A stretch of DNA of 14,457 bases from CAYPPS01 sp964412685. Lineage in GTDB: Bacteria > Patescibacteriota > Microgenomatia > PFEM01 > CAYPPS01. The position numbers and the translations under genes were made by a program. The stretch is from the NCBI GenBank assembly GCA_964412685.1, contig CAYPPS010000014.1, positions 1-14,457 of the forward strand, in the 5' to 3' direction. Position 1 is the first letter of the stretch. Every line of letters begins with the position of its first letter. Positions 1 through 6,841 of the stretch are shown piece by piece. Below the pieces are notes generated by a model, which ran no database searches, was not told the DNA's origin, and worked only from the letters and a program-made list of their open reading frames with translations.

Positions 1-468
1 GTTCTTGTCAAGATTCAAGATTGCTTTTATTTTGCCTTGCTTGAGAAGATCAATTAGTTGTTGATCAAATTTAGGTCCGTCAGGGTGGAAACCATAGGGT
101 CCGTTTTCTTTGAGACGGTGGGACATATCCCCAGAAGCAATTAGAGCCACCGTTTTTCCTTTGGGTAACTGCTCGCCCAGCCGCTTGCCCCGATCAAAGT
201 GTTCTTGGGGGGAATCGGTCGTGGTGATGATGGGACGGATTTTTTCCAAATAATCCTGATCGGGTTTCAAGAAATGGAGCGGGACCTCCAAGCCCCATTC
301 TGGGTGGGGAGAAGAGATAATAATTATTTGAGGCTCAACCTCTTCGATTTTTTTTTTAAGAATCTCTAGTGCTTTCAAAGTGGGAGAAAGCTTCTCTTTG
401 TCTTGGGAACTGCCAACGTTGGGTAACAAAATGGGGGGATGAGGGGCCAGACAAGCAAATTTAATCAT
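1..468 (-). CDS. amrB: AmmeMemoRadiSam protein B (Memo/extradiol-dioxygenase-like), 3' part missing
   Basis: I translated this by hand on the minus strand from the ATG at 468-466; it stays open for 156 codons to the window edge, so the C-terminus is missing. The N-terminus reads MIKFACLAPHPPILLPNVG, typical of bacterial Memo/LigB-like class III extradiol-dioxygenase-fold proteins. Further along are IIIISSPHPEWG and a SGDMSHRL segment, which match the active-site region of this fold. The family is named for its link with radical SAM proteins and AMMECR1; the substrate is not established. The start overlaps the amrS stop by 8 bases, which indicates translational coupling, and AAGG lies 4 bases upstream of the ATG, one of the few plausible ribosome-binding sites here. 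Whether an AMMECR1 domain follows cannot be seen. Confidence 0.85.
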   Translation of the reverse strand, partial: MIKFACLAPHPPILLPNVGSSQDKEKLSPTLKALEILKKKIEEVEPQIIIISSPHPEWGLEVPLHFLKPDQDYLEKIRPIITTTDSPQEHFDRGKRLGEQLPKGKTVALIASGDMSHRLKENGPYGFHPDGPKFDQQLIDLLKQGKIKAILNLDKN

Positions 469-1378
469 GCCACCTTATTCTAGCATTTCTAGGCGGCCAA
501 GTATGAATAAATCTTAGCCCTTTTTCTCGGCCAATTTGGGCAATTTTTTCGAGTAGAGCCGGAGGGGTGGGGGGTAGTTTTTGAAAATCAGGGTCAGGAG
601 CTAATCGAGGATCGAAACGAGACAAATGCCAAGGAGTATCCGCTCCCAAGTTCTTTCTTATCCAGCGAGCCATTTTACTTAATTCGGTGAGGTTGTCGTT
701 GATGGTGAGGATGATTAAAGTAGTCAATTCAAGGTGAATCTTTTGCTTTTTAACCAGAACAAGCATTTCTGGAATTATTCCTAAAGAAGCGCCCTGTTTT
801 CGATAAGTTTTTTGGCTAAATCCCTTGAAATCAATGTTGGCCGCGTCGATGAATTTTCCATAATAATCTAAGGCTTCTTTAGTCCAACTACCATTACTGA
901 CAATGGCGGTAAAAAGACCTTTTTTTTTGGCTAGTTTGGCGGTGTCATGAATAAATTCGGGATTAATAATCGGCTCGTTAAAGGTAAAGGCAATTCCTTT
1001 CAAACCTTGCTTTAAAACTTGGTCGATGATTGTTTGAGGGGAGAGAGGTTTGATTGGTTTTTGGATGAGAGTCTGAAGGGTTTCTCTCGCTCCGTAAGAA
1101 TGAGCGAAGTTGAGACATTGTTTGCAACGAAAATTGCAGCCCAAGGAGCCGATGGAAGCGACTAGTTCACCAGGCTTGAAATGATAAAGGGGTTTCTTTT
1201 CAATCGGATCAACTTGAATGCCAGTAATCATTCCGTGAGTGAGAGAATAAAGAGCTCCGTTTCGATTAAGTCTGGTTTGACAAAAACCAGTTTTGCTTTC
1301 CGAAATTAAACAATATCGCTGACAGGCCAAGCACTTGATTTCCTTACCTTCTTTTTGCCAAAGCCTTGCTTTTGTCAT
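461..1378 (-). CDS. amrS: AmmeMemoRadiSam system radical SAM enzyme
   Basis: This 305-aa protein carries the radical SAM signature CNFRCKQC at residues 81-88 (Cys81, Cys85, Cys88), which binds the [4Fe-4S] cluster that cleaves S-adenosylmethionine. Before it is a second cysteine group, Cys16, Cys19, Cys23 and Cys33, characteristic of the AmrS/PflA-like family and probably a metal site. The segment VDPIEKKPLYHFKPG around residues 56-70 and the NEPI motif in the barrel also fit AmrS. The length is slightly below what I recall for the family (about 330). The downstream gene, overlapping by 8 bases, encodes the Memo-like partner, so the two probably act together. The reaction is not known with certainty. 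The start follows an extended -10 box (1404 to 1396, minus) by 17 bases. Confidence 0.9.
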   Translation of the reverse strand: MTKARLWQKEGKEIKCLACQRYCLISESKTGFCQTRLNRNGALYSLTHGMITGIQVDPIEKKPLYHFKPGELVASIGSLGCNFRCKQCLNFAHSYGARETLQTLIQKPIKPLSPQTIIDQVLKQGLKGIAFTFNEPIINPEFIHDTAKLAKKKGLFTAIVSNGSWTKEALDYYGKFIDAANIDFKGFSQKTYRKQGASLGIIPEMLVLVKKQKIHLELTTLIILTINDNLTELSKMARWIRKNLGADTPWHLSRFDPRLAPDPDFQKLPPTPPALLEKIAQIGREKGLRFIHTWPPRNARIRWHD

Positions 1379-1395
1379 TTATACTATTTGTAGTT

Positions 1396-1404
1396 ATCTT
1401 AACA
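1396..1404 (-). promoter_or_regulatory. Extended -10 promoter box for amrS
   Basis: The minus strand reads TGTTAAGAT, an extended -10 box (TGn + TAAGAT). Transcription would start around 1389, giving a leader of roughly 10 bases before the amrS ATG at 1378. The plus strand over the same bases contains TAACAT (1400-1405) and CATTAT (1403-1408), possible -10 hexamers for the divergent gene at 1421. The 42-base intergenic region may therefore be a back-to-back promoter. Confidence 0.5.
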
Positions 1405-1420
1405 TTATCTTTACGGTTTT

Positions 1421-2035
1421 ATGTCAACTGAGAAGTTTAGAGGATATATGGAACCGCTTTTGCCGGAAGATTTACTGGCAAGAAGTATTTTGGAAAGGTG
1501 TCAGCGGCGGGGAGAATTCGGTCTTGCGATGGGAGGAGACATTCCCGGTGCGATTATGCCTTCGCAGACAGCGGCGGAAATTCTTTCTTGGAAAGAAGAC
1601 TGGCGACCTTATTGGCCTGACTTTACAGATTTTCTCGGACTTAATGAACCGATTCCTTATCTGCTTCTTCCTCAAAATATTGACCAGCGAGATCACGGGA
1701 TAATAACGGCCCTATTTAGATACATGAAGGCAGTGCGCACTCCTCAGTTTGGTTCTTCGGCTTTAATTTTGCCTGCCAGGTTCAGAGATAAGGAAATTTA
1801 TGATTCTTTTTCTCCGGAAATTTTTCTGGATCGAGAAAGAAGGAAGGTCGGTTTTCAGGCGCCCCCCAATAATATTATCGGTGATGTCAGTCGTCGACTT
1901 GAAATTCAAGCTTTCAAGACAATTTACAGTCCCTTGGGTGTTTATCTGGCCGGTAATCTCAAAGAAGATGCTTTTACTCATTTTTTTGTTTTTTCGGGTC
2001 CGGTCGATCCAGATAAAGATTTAAAGCGCTTTTAA
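1421..2035 (+). CDS. Hypothetical protein, 204 aa
   Basis: I do not recognise this protein. It is an uninterrupted frame from ATG 1421 to TAA 2033-2035. The composition is ordinary for a soluble protein: mixed charge, many aromatic and proline residues, no signal peptide and no obvious membrane segment. The reading frame looks real because the sequence is protein-like throughout and fills the space between divergent amrS and convergent wzy-like genes. Its end overlaps the wzy-like stop by 15 bases. Visible features are an acidic, Trp-rich stretch (SWKEDWRPYWPDFTDF, residues about 56-71) and a conserved-looking GVYLAGNLKEDAFTHFFVF near the C-terminus. No Shine-Dalgarno is evident; a weak -10 (TAACAT or CATTAT, 1400-1408) lies close upstream. 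Confidence 0.65.
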   Translation: MSTEKFRGYMEPLLPEDLLARSILERCQRRGEFGLAMGGDIPGAIMPSQTAAEILSWKEDWRPYWPDFTDFLGLNEPIPYLLLPQNIDQRDHGIITALFRYMKAVRTPQFGSSALILPARFRDKEIYDSFSPEIFLDRERRKVGFQAPPNNIIGDVSRRLEIQAFKTIYSPLGVYLAGNLKEDAFTHFFVFSGPVDPDKDLKRF

Positions 2036-4242
2036 TTTCAATTGAGCGGGTTCGTAGTTGGGGTCGATTTTATTAATGATAAACTCAAGTTGTTCTCTCG
2101 CTTCTTCTTTTTGACCGTCTTCTTCCAAAGCTAAGCTTAAAGCATAATGAGCCAAAACGTAATCTGGTTTTAATTGAGTTGTTTCTTCTAGAGTTTGGAT
2201 AGCCAGGTCAAATTGTTGAGTTTGGAGATAAATGAGGCCGAGATTGTAACTGATTTTGGAGTCGGTTGGAGCCAACTTTTGCGCTTGTTTTAGAGTATCA
2301 ATCGTGTTTTGAGTGAATTGGGGATTCAATTTGGCAAAACTGTAAAGGATTCTAATTCGGTTTTTCCAGAAGTTGAGTTGAAAAGGGCTGACGGCAATTG
2401 CTTGATCAGAAAGAGAGACTGCTTGGGCGGCCAATTCTTGGGCTTTTTCCTCGTCTTGGCCAATTGTTTCTAAAGCGAGGTTGGCTAAAGTTTGAGAAAG
2501 AGAATCCAAGTAAACCGGTTCCTTTCTGAGGATAAGAGCTTGTTCTAAAACTTGCCTGGCTTCTTGGTGTCGGCCTTCATTATGAAGATTGTTGCCGGAA
2601 GCAAACAAAATATCTGCTTGCCAAAAAGCAACGAGAGAGACGAGACCGTAGATAAAAAAAGCGACTACTATTCCCAGGAGAGCAATTTGCCCTCCGTTCG
2701 GTTTAGCGGAAGAGATCTTGATCGATTTCTTTTCTTTTAAGGTCATGGTCAGACAGAAAGCAGGAATAAGAAAAAAGAAAAGATTGGAAACAACAACGGA
2801 AAAGCCGAAAAAATGACTGACATTAAGAGCAGTAAAACCGCTCAATCCAGCAAGGCAGATGAGATTTTTCCTTTCTTTGAGCCCCAAATAAATGAAAGTA
2901 ACGATTAGCCCCAAGTAGGCGACGAGGCCAACGGTTCCAGTTGTGGCGGCGTAATTCAAAAATTCGTTGTGAGCTTTGTTATAAAGAAAATCCCACTCGG
3001 AAGTATCGTTGTGTTCTCGAAGACGAGTCCAGTAATAAGAGTAAGCAAAAGTTTCCGGCCCGGTGCCCAAAAGAGGATATTTCTGCCAGAGATCAGTCGC
3101 TCCTCGCCAGACAATTTTTCTTATTTCGCCGGATTCGGTTCCTCCTTGGAGGGAAATTAGTTGTGATTGAGTGATTGAATTTTCTTCCGGTTCAATTGGC
3201 AATTGATAATCAGTCGTTGATAATTTCCTCAAAGAAGGTGTCCAAGGAGTACCAACAAGGAGAGTGATTAAGACCAAGGGTATAGCCATGAAGCCGAAGG
3301 AGGGGAGGAATTTTTCTTTAATCTTCTTGCGGTTGTCGAAAAAGAAAATGAGCCAGAAAATGACCAGACTCAAGCTGAAGCCCATCAAACCGGAACGTGA
3401 GTTGGTAAAAAGAAGGGCGAGGTAAAAAAGAGCAAAAAGAAGAGTAAAGATGATTTTTTTAGAGAGATGTTTTTGATTCATTCCCAACCAAGTGAAGGGG
3501 ATAAGACTAATTAAAAAGGCGGCCAACCAATTGGGTTGACCTAGAGTAGCAAAGACTCTTGCTTGAACATCTTGAACCCAACAGTCGGTATTGAATTGAG
3601 AGCTGACAATAAGACAACTGATACTCCGACCGAAATGCTCCATGATGGCGTAGAAAGAGATCAAAAGAGCGCTCAAGAAAGCCAAGCTTAAAACCCTTTT
3701 GGCTTGTTTTTGGTTCAGGTTGCTGACAAAGGTCCAATAAAGGAGAGCGTAAGTGANNNNNNNNNNNNNNNNNNNNNNNNNNNNNNNNNNNNNNNNNNNN
3801 NNNNNNNNNNNNNNNNNNNNNNNNNNNNNNNNNNNNNNNNNNNNNNNNNNNNNNNNGCTTGTTTTTGGTTCAGGTTGCTGACAAAGGTCCAATAAAGGAG
3901 AGCGTAAGTGAATAAAGAAAGAAAACCGCCGTTAAAGCGGGAATAGTAACCCCAAAAGGAGGTGTGAGGGTCGATAGAAAAGATCAGGCTTGCTAACTGA
4001 GAAAAAAGAAAAAGAGCCAAAGGAATATCCCAAAAAGTTCGTCGGAAAACAATCTTTTTCAGGAGAATGCTTTTGATGGCCCAACCACTAAGGATAAAGA
4101 TAGTTAATGTCCAAAGAAGCATGATTTTATTAAACTCGAACAATTCAAAAGTGAAAGGCAAAAAGATTAAAGGGACAAGGAGAAAGATAAGAGCGAAACC
4201 AAACTCGATGATTCTATCTAAAAAAACAACATACTTAATCAT
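2021..4242 (-). CDS. O-antigen ligase/polymerase-like membrane protein with C-terminal TPRs (interrupted by N-gap)
   Basis: Read from ATG 4242, this is a polytopic membrane protein followed by a soluble TPR region. A 100-N gap (3757-3856) splits it, with the same 55 bases on both sides. Removing the gap plus one copy (155 bases) restores one frame of 688 aa, so I annotate a single intact gene. The N-terminal ~480 residues hold about 10-12 hydrophobic segments. FTNSRSGLMGF and, further on, GTGPETFAYSYY with NKAHNEFLNYAATTGTVGL are the hallmark loops of the Wzy_C/O-antigen-ligase family (PF04932). Residues ~491-688 form TPR-type helices; the last two repeats (SKISYNLGLIYLQTQQFDLA and YVLAHYALSLALEEDGQKEE) are canonical. 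Such proteins polymerise or transfer undecaprenyl-linked glycans outside the membrane; a protein-O-glycosylation ligase is also possible. Confidence 0.82.
3702..3756. repeat. 55-base duplicate, left flank of scaffold gap
   Basis: These 55 bases are identical to 3857-3911 and end exactly at the first N. An exact repeat abutting both sides of an N-run is the signature of two contig ends that share a k-mer and were scaffolded rather than merged. It is not a biological repeat. Confidence 0.92.
3757..3856. other. Assembly gap (100 N)
   Basis: There are exactly 100 N bases, the usual placeholder for a gap of unknown size. Both edges carry the same 55-mer and collapsing them restores the reading frame, so the true gap is probably an overlap of -55 with no missing sequence. 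Confidence 0.95.
3857..3911. repeat. 55-base duplicate, right flank of scaffold gap
   Basis: Second copy of the 55 bases at 3702-3756, starting directly after the last N. It encodes the same protein segment (…LYWTFVSNLNQKQ, on the minus strand) as the other copy, supporting an assembly artefact. Confidence 0.92.
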
Positions 4243-4256
4243 TACTTTTAAAAGTA
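4243..4256. promoter_or_regulatory. Perfect 14-base palindrome (possible operator)
   Basis: TACTTTTAAAAGTA is its own reverse complement and lies directly before the wzy-like start codon at 4242. It covers the predicted transcription start and part of the predicted -10 (TATACT, minus, 4258-4253) of that gene. A homodimeric regulator could bind here, but the AT-rich composition means chance is not excluded. Confidence 0.35.
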
Positions 4257-4282
4257 TAAGCCTCTCGTTGTGTTAAAATCAA
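4253..4282 (-). promoter_or_regulatory. Putative promoter of the wzy-like gene
   Basis: On the minus strand TTGATT (4282-4277) and TATACT (4258-4253) are separated by 18 bases, a good -35/-10 pair. Transcription would begin about 3-5 bases before the ATG at 4242. The element overlaps the oppositely directed mreB promoter, so the two genes may interfere with each other or be co-regulated. Confidence 0.45.
4271..4279 (+). promoter_or_regulatory. Extended -10 promoter box for mreB
   Basis: TGTTAAAAT is an extended -10 box, identical to the one upstream of rpsB (12670-12678). Transcription would start near 4286, leaving a leader of about 13 bases before the mreB ATG. No clear -35 is needed with the TG extension. 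Confidence 0.55.
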
Positions 4283-4298
4283 TTCTGAAAGAAACTTT

Positions 4299-5354
4299 AT
4301 GTTAGATAAAATTTTTTCCTTTTTTTCTCACGATTTGGGAATCGATTTGGGAACAACCAATACTTTGGTTTTAGTGAAAGGGAAAGGAGTGATCATTAAT
4401 GAGCCTTCGGTTGTCGCTCGACAAAAGAAAACCAAAGAGGTCTTGGCGATCGGGAATCGGGCGAGGAAGATGTTGGGAAAAACTCCGCCCATGATCGAAG
4501 TGGTTTCTCCTCTCCAGGGTGGGGTAATTGCGGACTTTGATGCTACTCAAAGTTTGTTGGAATATTTTATTAAACAAGCTCACGAAGGAGGTGGGTTAAT
4601 CCCAAAGATCCCTCGGCCGAGAGTGGTAATTGGGATCCCTTCTGGAGTAACAGAAGTGGAGAGAAGAGCGGTTCAAGATGCTTGTCTCTCTGCAGGAGCA
4701 AGAAAAGCTTTCATTATCGAGGAACCAATGGCGGCAGCGATTGGTCTGAAGATTACCGTTACCAAACCGGGGGGAAATTTATTGATTGATATTGGTGGAG
4801 GGACAACGGAAATTGCGACAATCTCTTTGGGGGGGATTATCGTTGAACGTTGTTTGCGAGTTGCCGGCAACAAAATGGACGAGGCGATTATTAATTATAT
4901 GAGAATGAAACATTCGATTCTTTTTGGCAAAACTAGTGCCGAGGAAATGAAAATTCAACTTGGTTCGGCGACGAGGGATCCAAAAGAGAAACAAGAGAAA
5001 CAACAGGTTTTTCGAGGGAGAGATTTAGAATCGGGATTGCCCAAATCGATCAAGGTGACTGAGAGTGAAATCAGGGAAGCAATTGCTCCGATAGTAACTC
5101 AAATTATGGAAGCCATTTCTGATCTGGTTAAAGAAACTCCGCCAGAATTAACTAATGACGTCGTTAATCGAGGAATCGTTCTTTGTGGTGGGGGAGCAAA
5201 AATAAAAAACTTAGATAAATTGATTGCTGAGGAAACAAAAATGCCGGTTTGGATGGCCGATGAACCAATGACTGCGGTTGTAAAAGGCTGCGGTAGACTT
5301 CTTGAAGATGAAAAACTACTTCAACAAGTGAAAGTAACCGGAGGATTAAGATGA
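4299..5354 (+). CDS. mreB: Rod-shape determining actin homologue MreB
   Basis: This 351-aa protein matches the usual MreB length (about 335-350) and aligns over its whole length by motif. The actin-fold ATP-binding elements are GIDLGTTNT (residues 14-22, phosphate-1), LLIDIGGGTTEIATI (161-175, phosphate-2) and GIVLCGGGAKIKNLDKLI (292-309, adenosine). The conserved EEPMAAAIG lies at 141-149. The N-terminal MLDKIFSFFS is short and hydrophobic, compatible with the membrane-binding helix of MreB. It polymerises into membrane-attached filaments that guide lateral peptidoglycan synthesis. It heads a locus with mreC, mreD and PBP2, although 233 bases with RNA-like structure separate it from mreC. 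The stop is TGA (5352-5354). Only a weak GAAAG stands in for a ribosome-binding site. Confidence 0.97.
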   Translation: MLDKIFSFFSHDLGIDLGTTNTLVLVKGKGVIINEPSVVARQKKTKEVLAIGNRARKMLGKTPPMIEVVSPLQGGVIADFDATQSLLEYFIKQAHEGGGLIPKIPRPRVVIGIPSGVTEVERRAVQDACLSAGARKAFIIEEPMAAAIGLKITVTKPGGNLLIDIGGGTTEIATISLGGIIVERCLRVAGNKMDEAIINYMRMKHSILFGKTSAEEMKIQLGSATRDPKEKQEKQQVFRGRDLESGLPKSIKVTESEIREAIAPIVTQIMEAISDLVKETPPELTNDVVNRGIVLCGGGAKIKNLDKLIAEETKMPVWMADEPMTAVVKGCGRLLEDEKLLQQVKVTGGLR

Positions 5355-5378
5355 TGAAGGTTTTTAAGAAAAAAGAGG

Positions 5379-5496
5379 CCGGGAGAGGATGGTACGTGTT
5401 GCATCCGACAGGACGCTTTTTTCCCCCTCTCCCGGTGTGTCCTCACTGTGTTTGATTAGATCCGGCTATCCACTTTACGTCCAGTGAGGCGTCCTG
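5379..5496. ncRNA. Candidate structured RNA element with pseudoknot, strand unresolved
   Basis: Three perfect complementary pairs fit in 118 bases. Stem A is 5379-5388 with 5426-5435 (10 bp, CCGGGAGAGG). Stem B is 5441-5448 with 5482-5489 (8 bp, CCTCACTG). Stem C is 5409-5416 with 5489-5496 (8 bp, CAGGACGC). Stem C links the loop of A to the 3' end beyond B, so A and C form an H-type pseudoknot with hairpin B between them. A small hairpin GGATG/CATCC (5387-5391/5402-5406) competes with the base of A. Read on the minus strand, stem A is followed by TCTTTTTTC, like an intrinsic terminator; read on the plus strand it would be in the leader before mreC. I do not recognise it as any RNA family I know. 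It could be a riboswitch-like leader, a small RNA or a processing site. Confidence 0.5.
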
Positions 5497-5541
5497 CTAA
5501 TTAATTTAAAATAATTATCTCTTTTTGTCAAGTGATAGAAG

Positions 5542-5560
5542 TTCAACGCCGAGCGTTGAA
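5542..5560. promoter_or_regulatory. Hairpin upstream of mreC (first of two)
   Basis: TTCAACGC (5542-5549) pairs perfectly with GCGTTGAA (5553-5560) across a 3-base loop (CGA). No T-run follows, so it is not a simple terminator. It lies 27 bases before the mreC start and one base before a second hairpin. Confidence 0.5.
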
Positions 5561-5561
5561 G

Positions 5562-5581
5562 ATTCTGCCAAATGGTAGAAT
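5562..5581. promoter_or_regulatory. Hairpin overlapping the mreC -10 box (second of two)
   Basis: ATTCTGCC (5562-5569) pairs with GGTAGAAT (5574-5581) across AAAT, 8 bp with one G-U. Its 3' arm contains the extended -10 box TGGTAGAAT (5573-5581). In DNA the symmetry could be an operator; in an mRNA reading through from mreB it would sit 6 bases before the mreC ATG and could limit its translation. Confidence 0.45.
5573..5581 (+). promoter_or_regulatory. Extended -10 promoter box for mreC
   Basis: TGGTAGAAT matches the TGnTAnnAT box seen before mreB, dprA, rpsB and frr. The last base is 7 bases before the A of the mreC ATG at 5588, so the transcript would be leaderless. This would explain why the GGAG at 5582-5585, only 2 bases from ATG, is too close to act as a normal ribosome-binding site. 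Confidence 0.45.
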
Positions 5582-5587
5582 GGAGTT

Positions 5588-6394
5588 ATGGCTTTGTTCG
5601 AAAAGAAGAATTTCCTTTTTATCTTTGTTTTCCTTTTTATCTTTTCCTTCTTTCTGTATTGGGGAGAAAGGGCTGGTTTTTTGATTGGCTTGAAAGGTTT
5701 TTTGTCTCGGCCTTTTGTAGCCCTAGCGGCGCCTTTTAATACTTGGGCTTTTAAAGTCGATGGTTTTGTTTCTTTTGTCATTTCTTGGCCGGGTCGGGAA
5801 AAGGAAATGTTGTCTTTACGGGAGCAATTAGCCGGCTTATCGGTTGATCAAGGAGAATTAACTACTTGCCAATCTGAAAACCAACGATTGAAGGACTTGC
5901 TCTCTTCTCCTTTGCCGCCTTCGTGGAAATTTGTTGAAGCTCAAGTGATTAATTGGGGGGAAAATTTACAAATCAGTCGAGGAAAAGCCTCTTTGATTGA
6001 AGAAGGAATGACGGTTCTTTTTAACGATATTCTAGTTGGCCGAGTGATTAAAGCCAATCGATTTGATAGTTTGGTGGAACTGATTGATAAAAGAGGGGTT
6101 AAAATTCCGGTCGGAGTAAAAGGAAAAGATTCTTCGAAAGAAGTAAAGGCAAAGGGCTTGCTGGTCGGGCTAGGAAAGAATCATTTGCAATTGGAGAAGG
6201 TGCTGCAAGAAGAGAAATTAACCAAAGGGGATTTAGTTTTTAGTTTAGGCCAAGGAGGCGTGTTGCCGGATTTGTTGGTGGGTCGAATTGATGAAGTTAG
6301 TAATGACAAGACGGCCGTTTATCAATCGGCGACAGTTTTGCCTTTAGTTGATTATCAAAGATTACGGCAAGTTTTTGTTGTCTATGAAGAGTAA
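5588..6394 (+). CDS. mreC: Rod-shape determining protein MreC
   Basis: The 268-aa protein has the MreC plan: a short cytoplasmic start, one membrane helix at residues ~9-26, a helical segment (~70-105) compatible with the coiled coil used for dimerisation, and a two-part beta-rich periplasmic/extracytoplasmic domain. Family signatures are ASLIEEGMTVLFNDILVGRV (134-153) and GGVLPDLLVGRIDEV (223-237). MreC links MreB filaments and MreD to PBP2 and activates PBP2 on the outer face of the membrane. It lies between mreB and mreD, with 6 bases to mreD. The start at 5588 is supported by the membrane helix following directly and by the -10 box 7 bases upstream. Confidence 0.93.
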   Translation: MALFEKKNFLFIFVFLFIFSFFLYWGERAGFLIGLKGFLSRPFVALAAPFNTWAFKVDGFVSFVISWPGREKEMLSLREQLAGLSVDQGELTTCQSENQRLKDLLSSPLPPSWKFVEAQVINWGENLQISRGKASLIEEGMTVLFNDILVGRVIKANRFDSLVELIDKRGVKIPVGVKGKDSSKEVKAKGLLVGLGKNHLQLEKVLQEEKLTKGDLVFSLGQGGVLPDLLVGRIDEVSNDKTAVYQSATVLPLVDYQRLRQVFVVYEE

Positions 6395-6400
6395 AAGAAA

Positions 6401-6841
6401 ATGAAAAAGATTCTTTTTTTAATTCTGCTTTTATTATTAGTTACTTTCCAAATTAGTTTTTCCTTGCCCAATTTAAGCCTGGGAGCCTTGATTCTATTTT
6501 TAAGCTTGAGTCCGACGGAGGACTGGTCTTTGGGAGTGGCTTTTTTATTGGGCCTGTTTCTTGATTTAACTCGAGGTGATTGGTGGGGACTTTCTTCTCT
6601 TTTTCTCCTATTATTGGTTTTGTTCTTCTTTTTGTATCAACGTCGCTTCTTTTCTCAGAGTTTATGGTTTTTGGGTTTGTTTACTTTCTTCAGCAGTTTG
6701 TTTTACGATTATCTAATTTTAGGCCGCTTGTCTTTGATGGCTAGTTTTGTTCTGGTGCTTCTGCTTCTCTCGGTTCGCTTTGGTTTAAATTACTTTTTTG
6801 TGGGACGAAAAGGTTTGAAGATAGGCCTGAAAAGCAAATAG
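6401..6841 (+). CDS. mreD: Rod-shape determining membrane protein MreD
   Basis: This 146-aa protein is almost wholly hydrophobic, with about five membrane helices, and contains a region like the family core (GVAFLLGLFLDLTRG, residues ~45-59). MreD sequences diverge greatly, so position carries much of the call: 6 bases after mreC and directly abutting mrdA, in the standard mreBCD-mrdA order. It acts in the inner membrane as part of the elongation complex. No strong ribosome-binding site is visible; translation is probably coupled to mreC. Confidence 0.88.
   Translation: MKKILFLILLLLLVTFQISFSLPNLSLGALILFLSLSPTEDWSLGVAFLLGLFLDLTRGDWWGLSSLFLLLLVLFFFLYQRRFFSQSLWFLGLFTFFSSLFYDYLILGRLSLMASFVLVLLLLSVRFGLNYFFVGRKGLKIGLKSK

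Noticed and set aside
1335..1703. Other open frames overlapping the called genes on either strand
   Set aside because: They follow the real genes in other frames, have no domain signatures and show compositions unlike proteins.
2024..2033. Palindrome AAAGCGCTTT between the convergent genes as a bidirectional terminator
   Set aside because: It lies within both coding ends, is only 10 bases with no loop, and lacks T-runs of useful length.
3702..3911. 55-base direct repeat as a genuine repeat or mobile-element scar
   Set aside because: Both copies end exactly at the N-run and collapsing them restores the frame, so it is an assembly artefact.
2021..4242. Frameshifted or pseudogenised O-antigen ligase
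   Set aside because: The apparent frame break comes only from the arbitrary 100-N spacer; the joined gene is continuous.
5379..5435. Simple rho-independent terminator for mreB on the plus strand
   Set aside because: On the plus strand no T-run follows stem A; the T-run is inside the loop. Only the minus strand has T-rich sequence after the stem.
5351..5455. 34-codon frame starting at ATG 5351 and overlapping the mreB stop (…GRGWYVLHPTGRF…)
   Set aside because: It lies across stems A and C of the RNA-like element, has no visible ribosome-binding site and matches nothing I know. The long perfect stems explain the sequence better than a peptide, although an overlapping leader peptide is not excluded.
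5441..5496. tRNA or HDV-like ribozyme in the mreB-mreC gap
   Set aside because: There is no T-arm GTTCGA-type loop or cloverleaf. The pairing order resembles HDV only loosely: no P3 fits and the core bases are missing.
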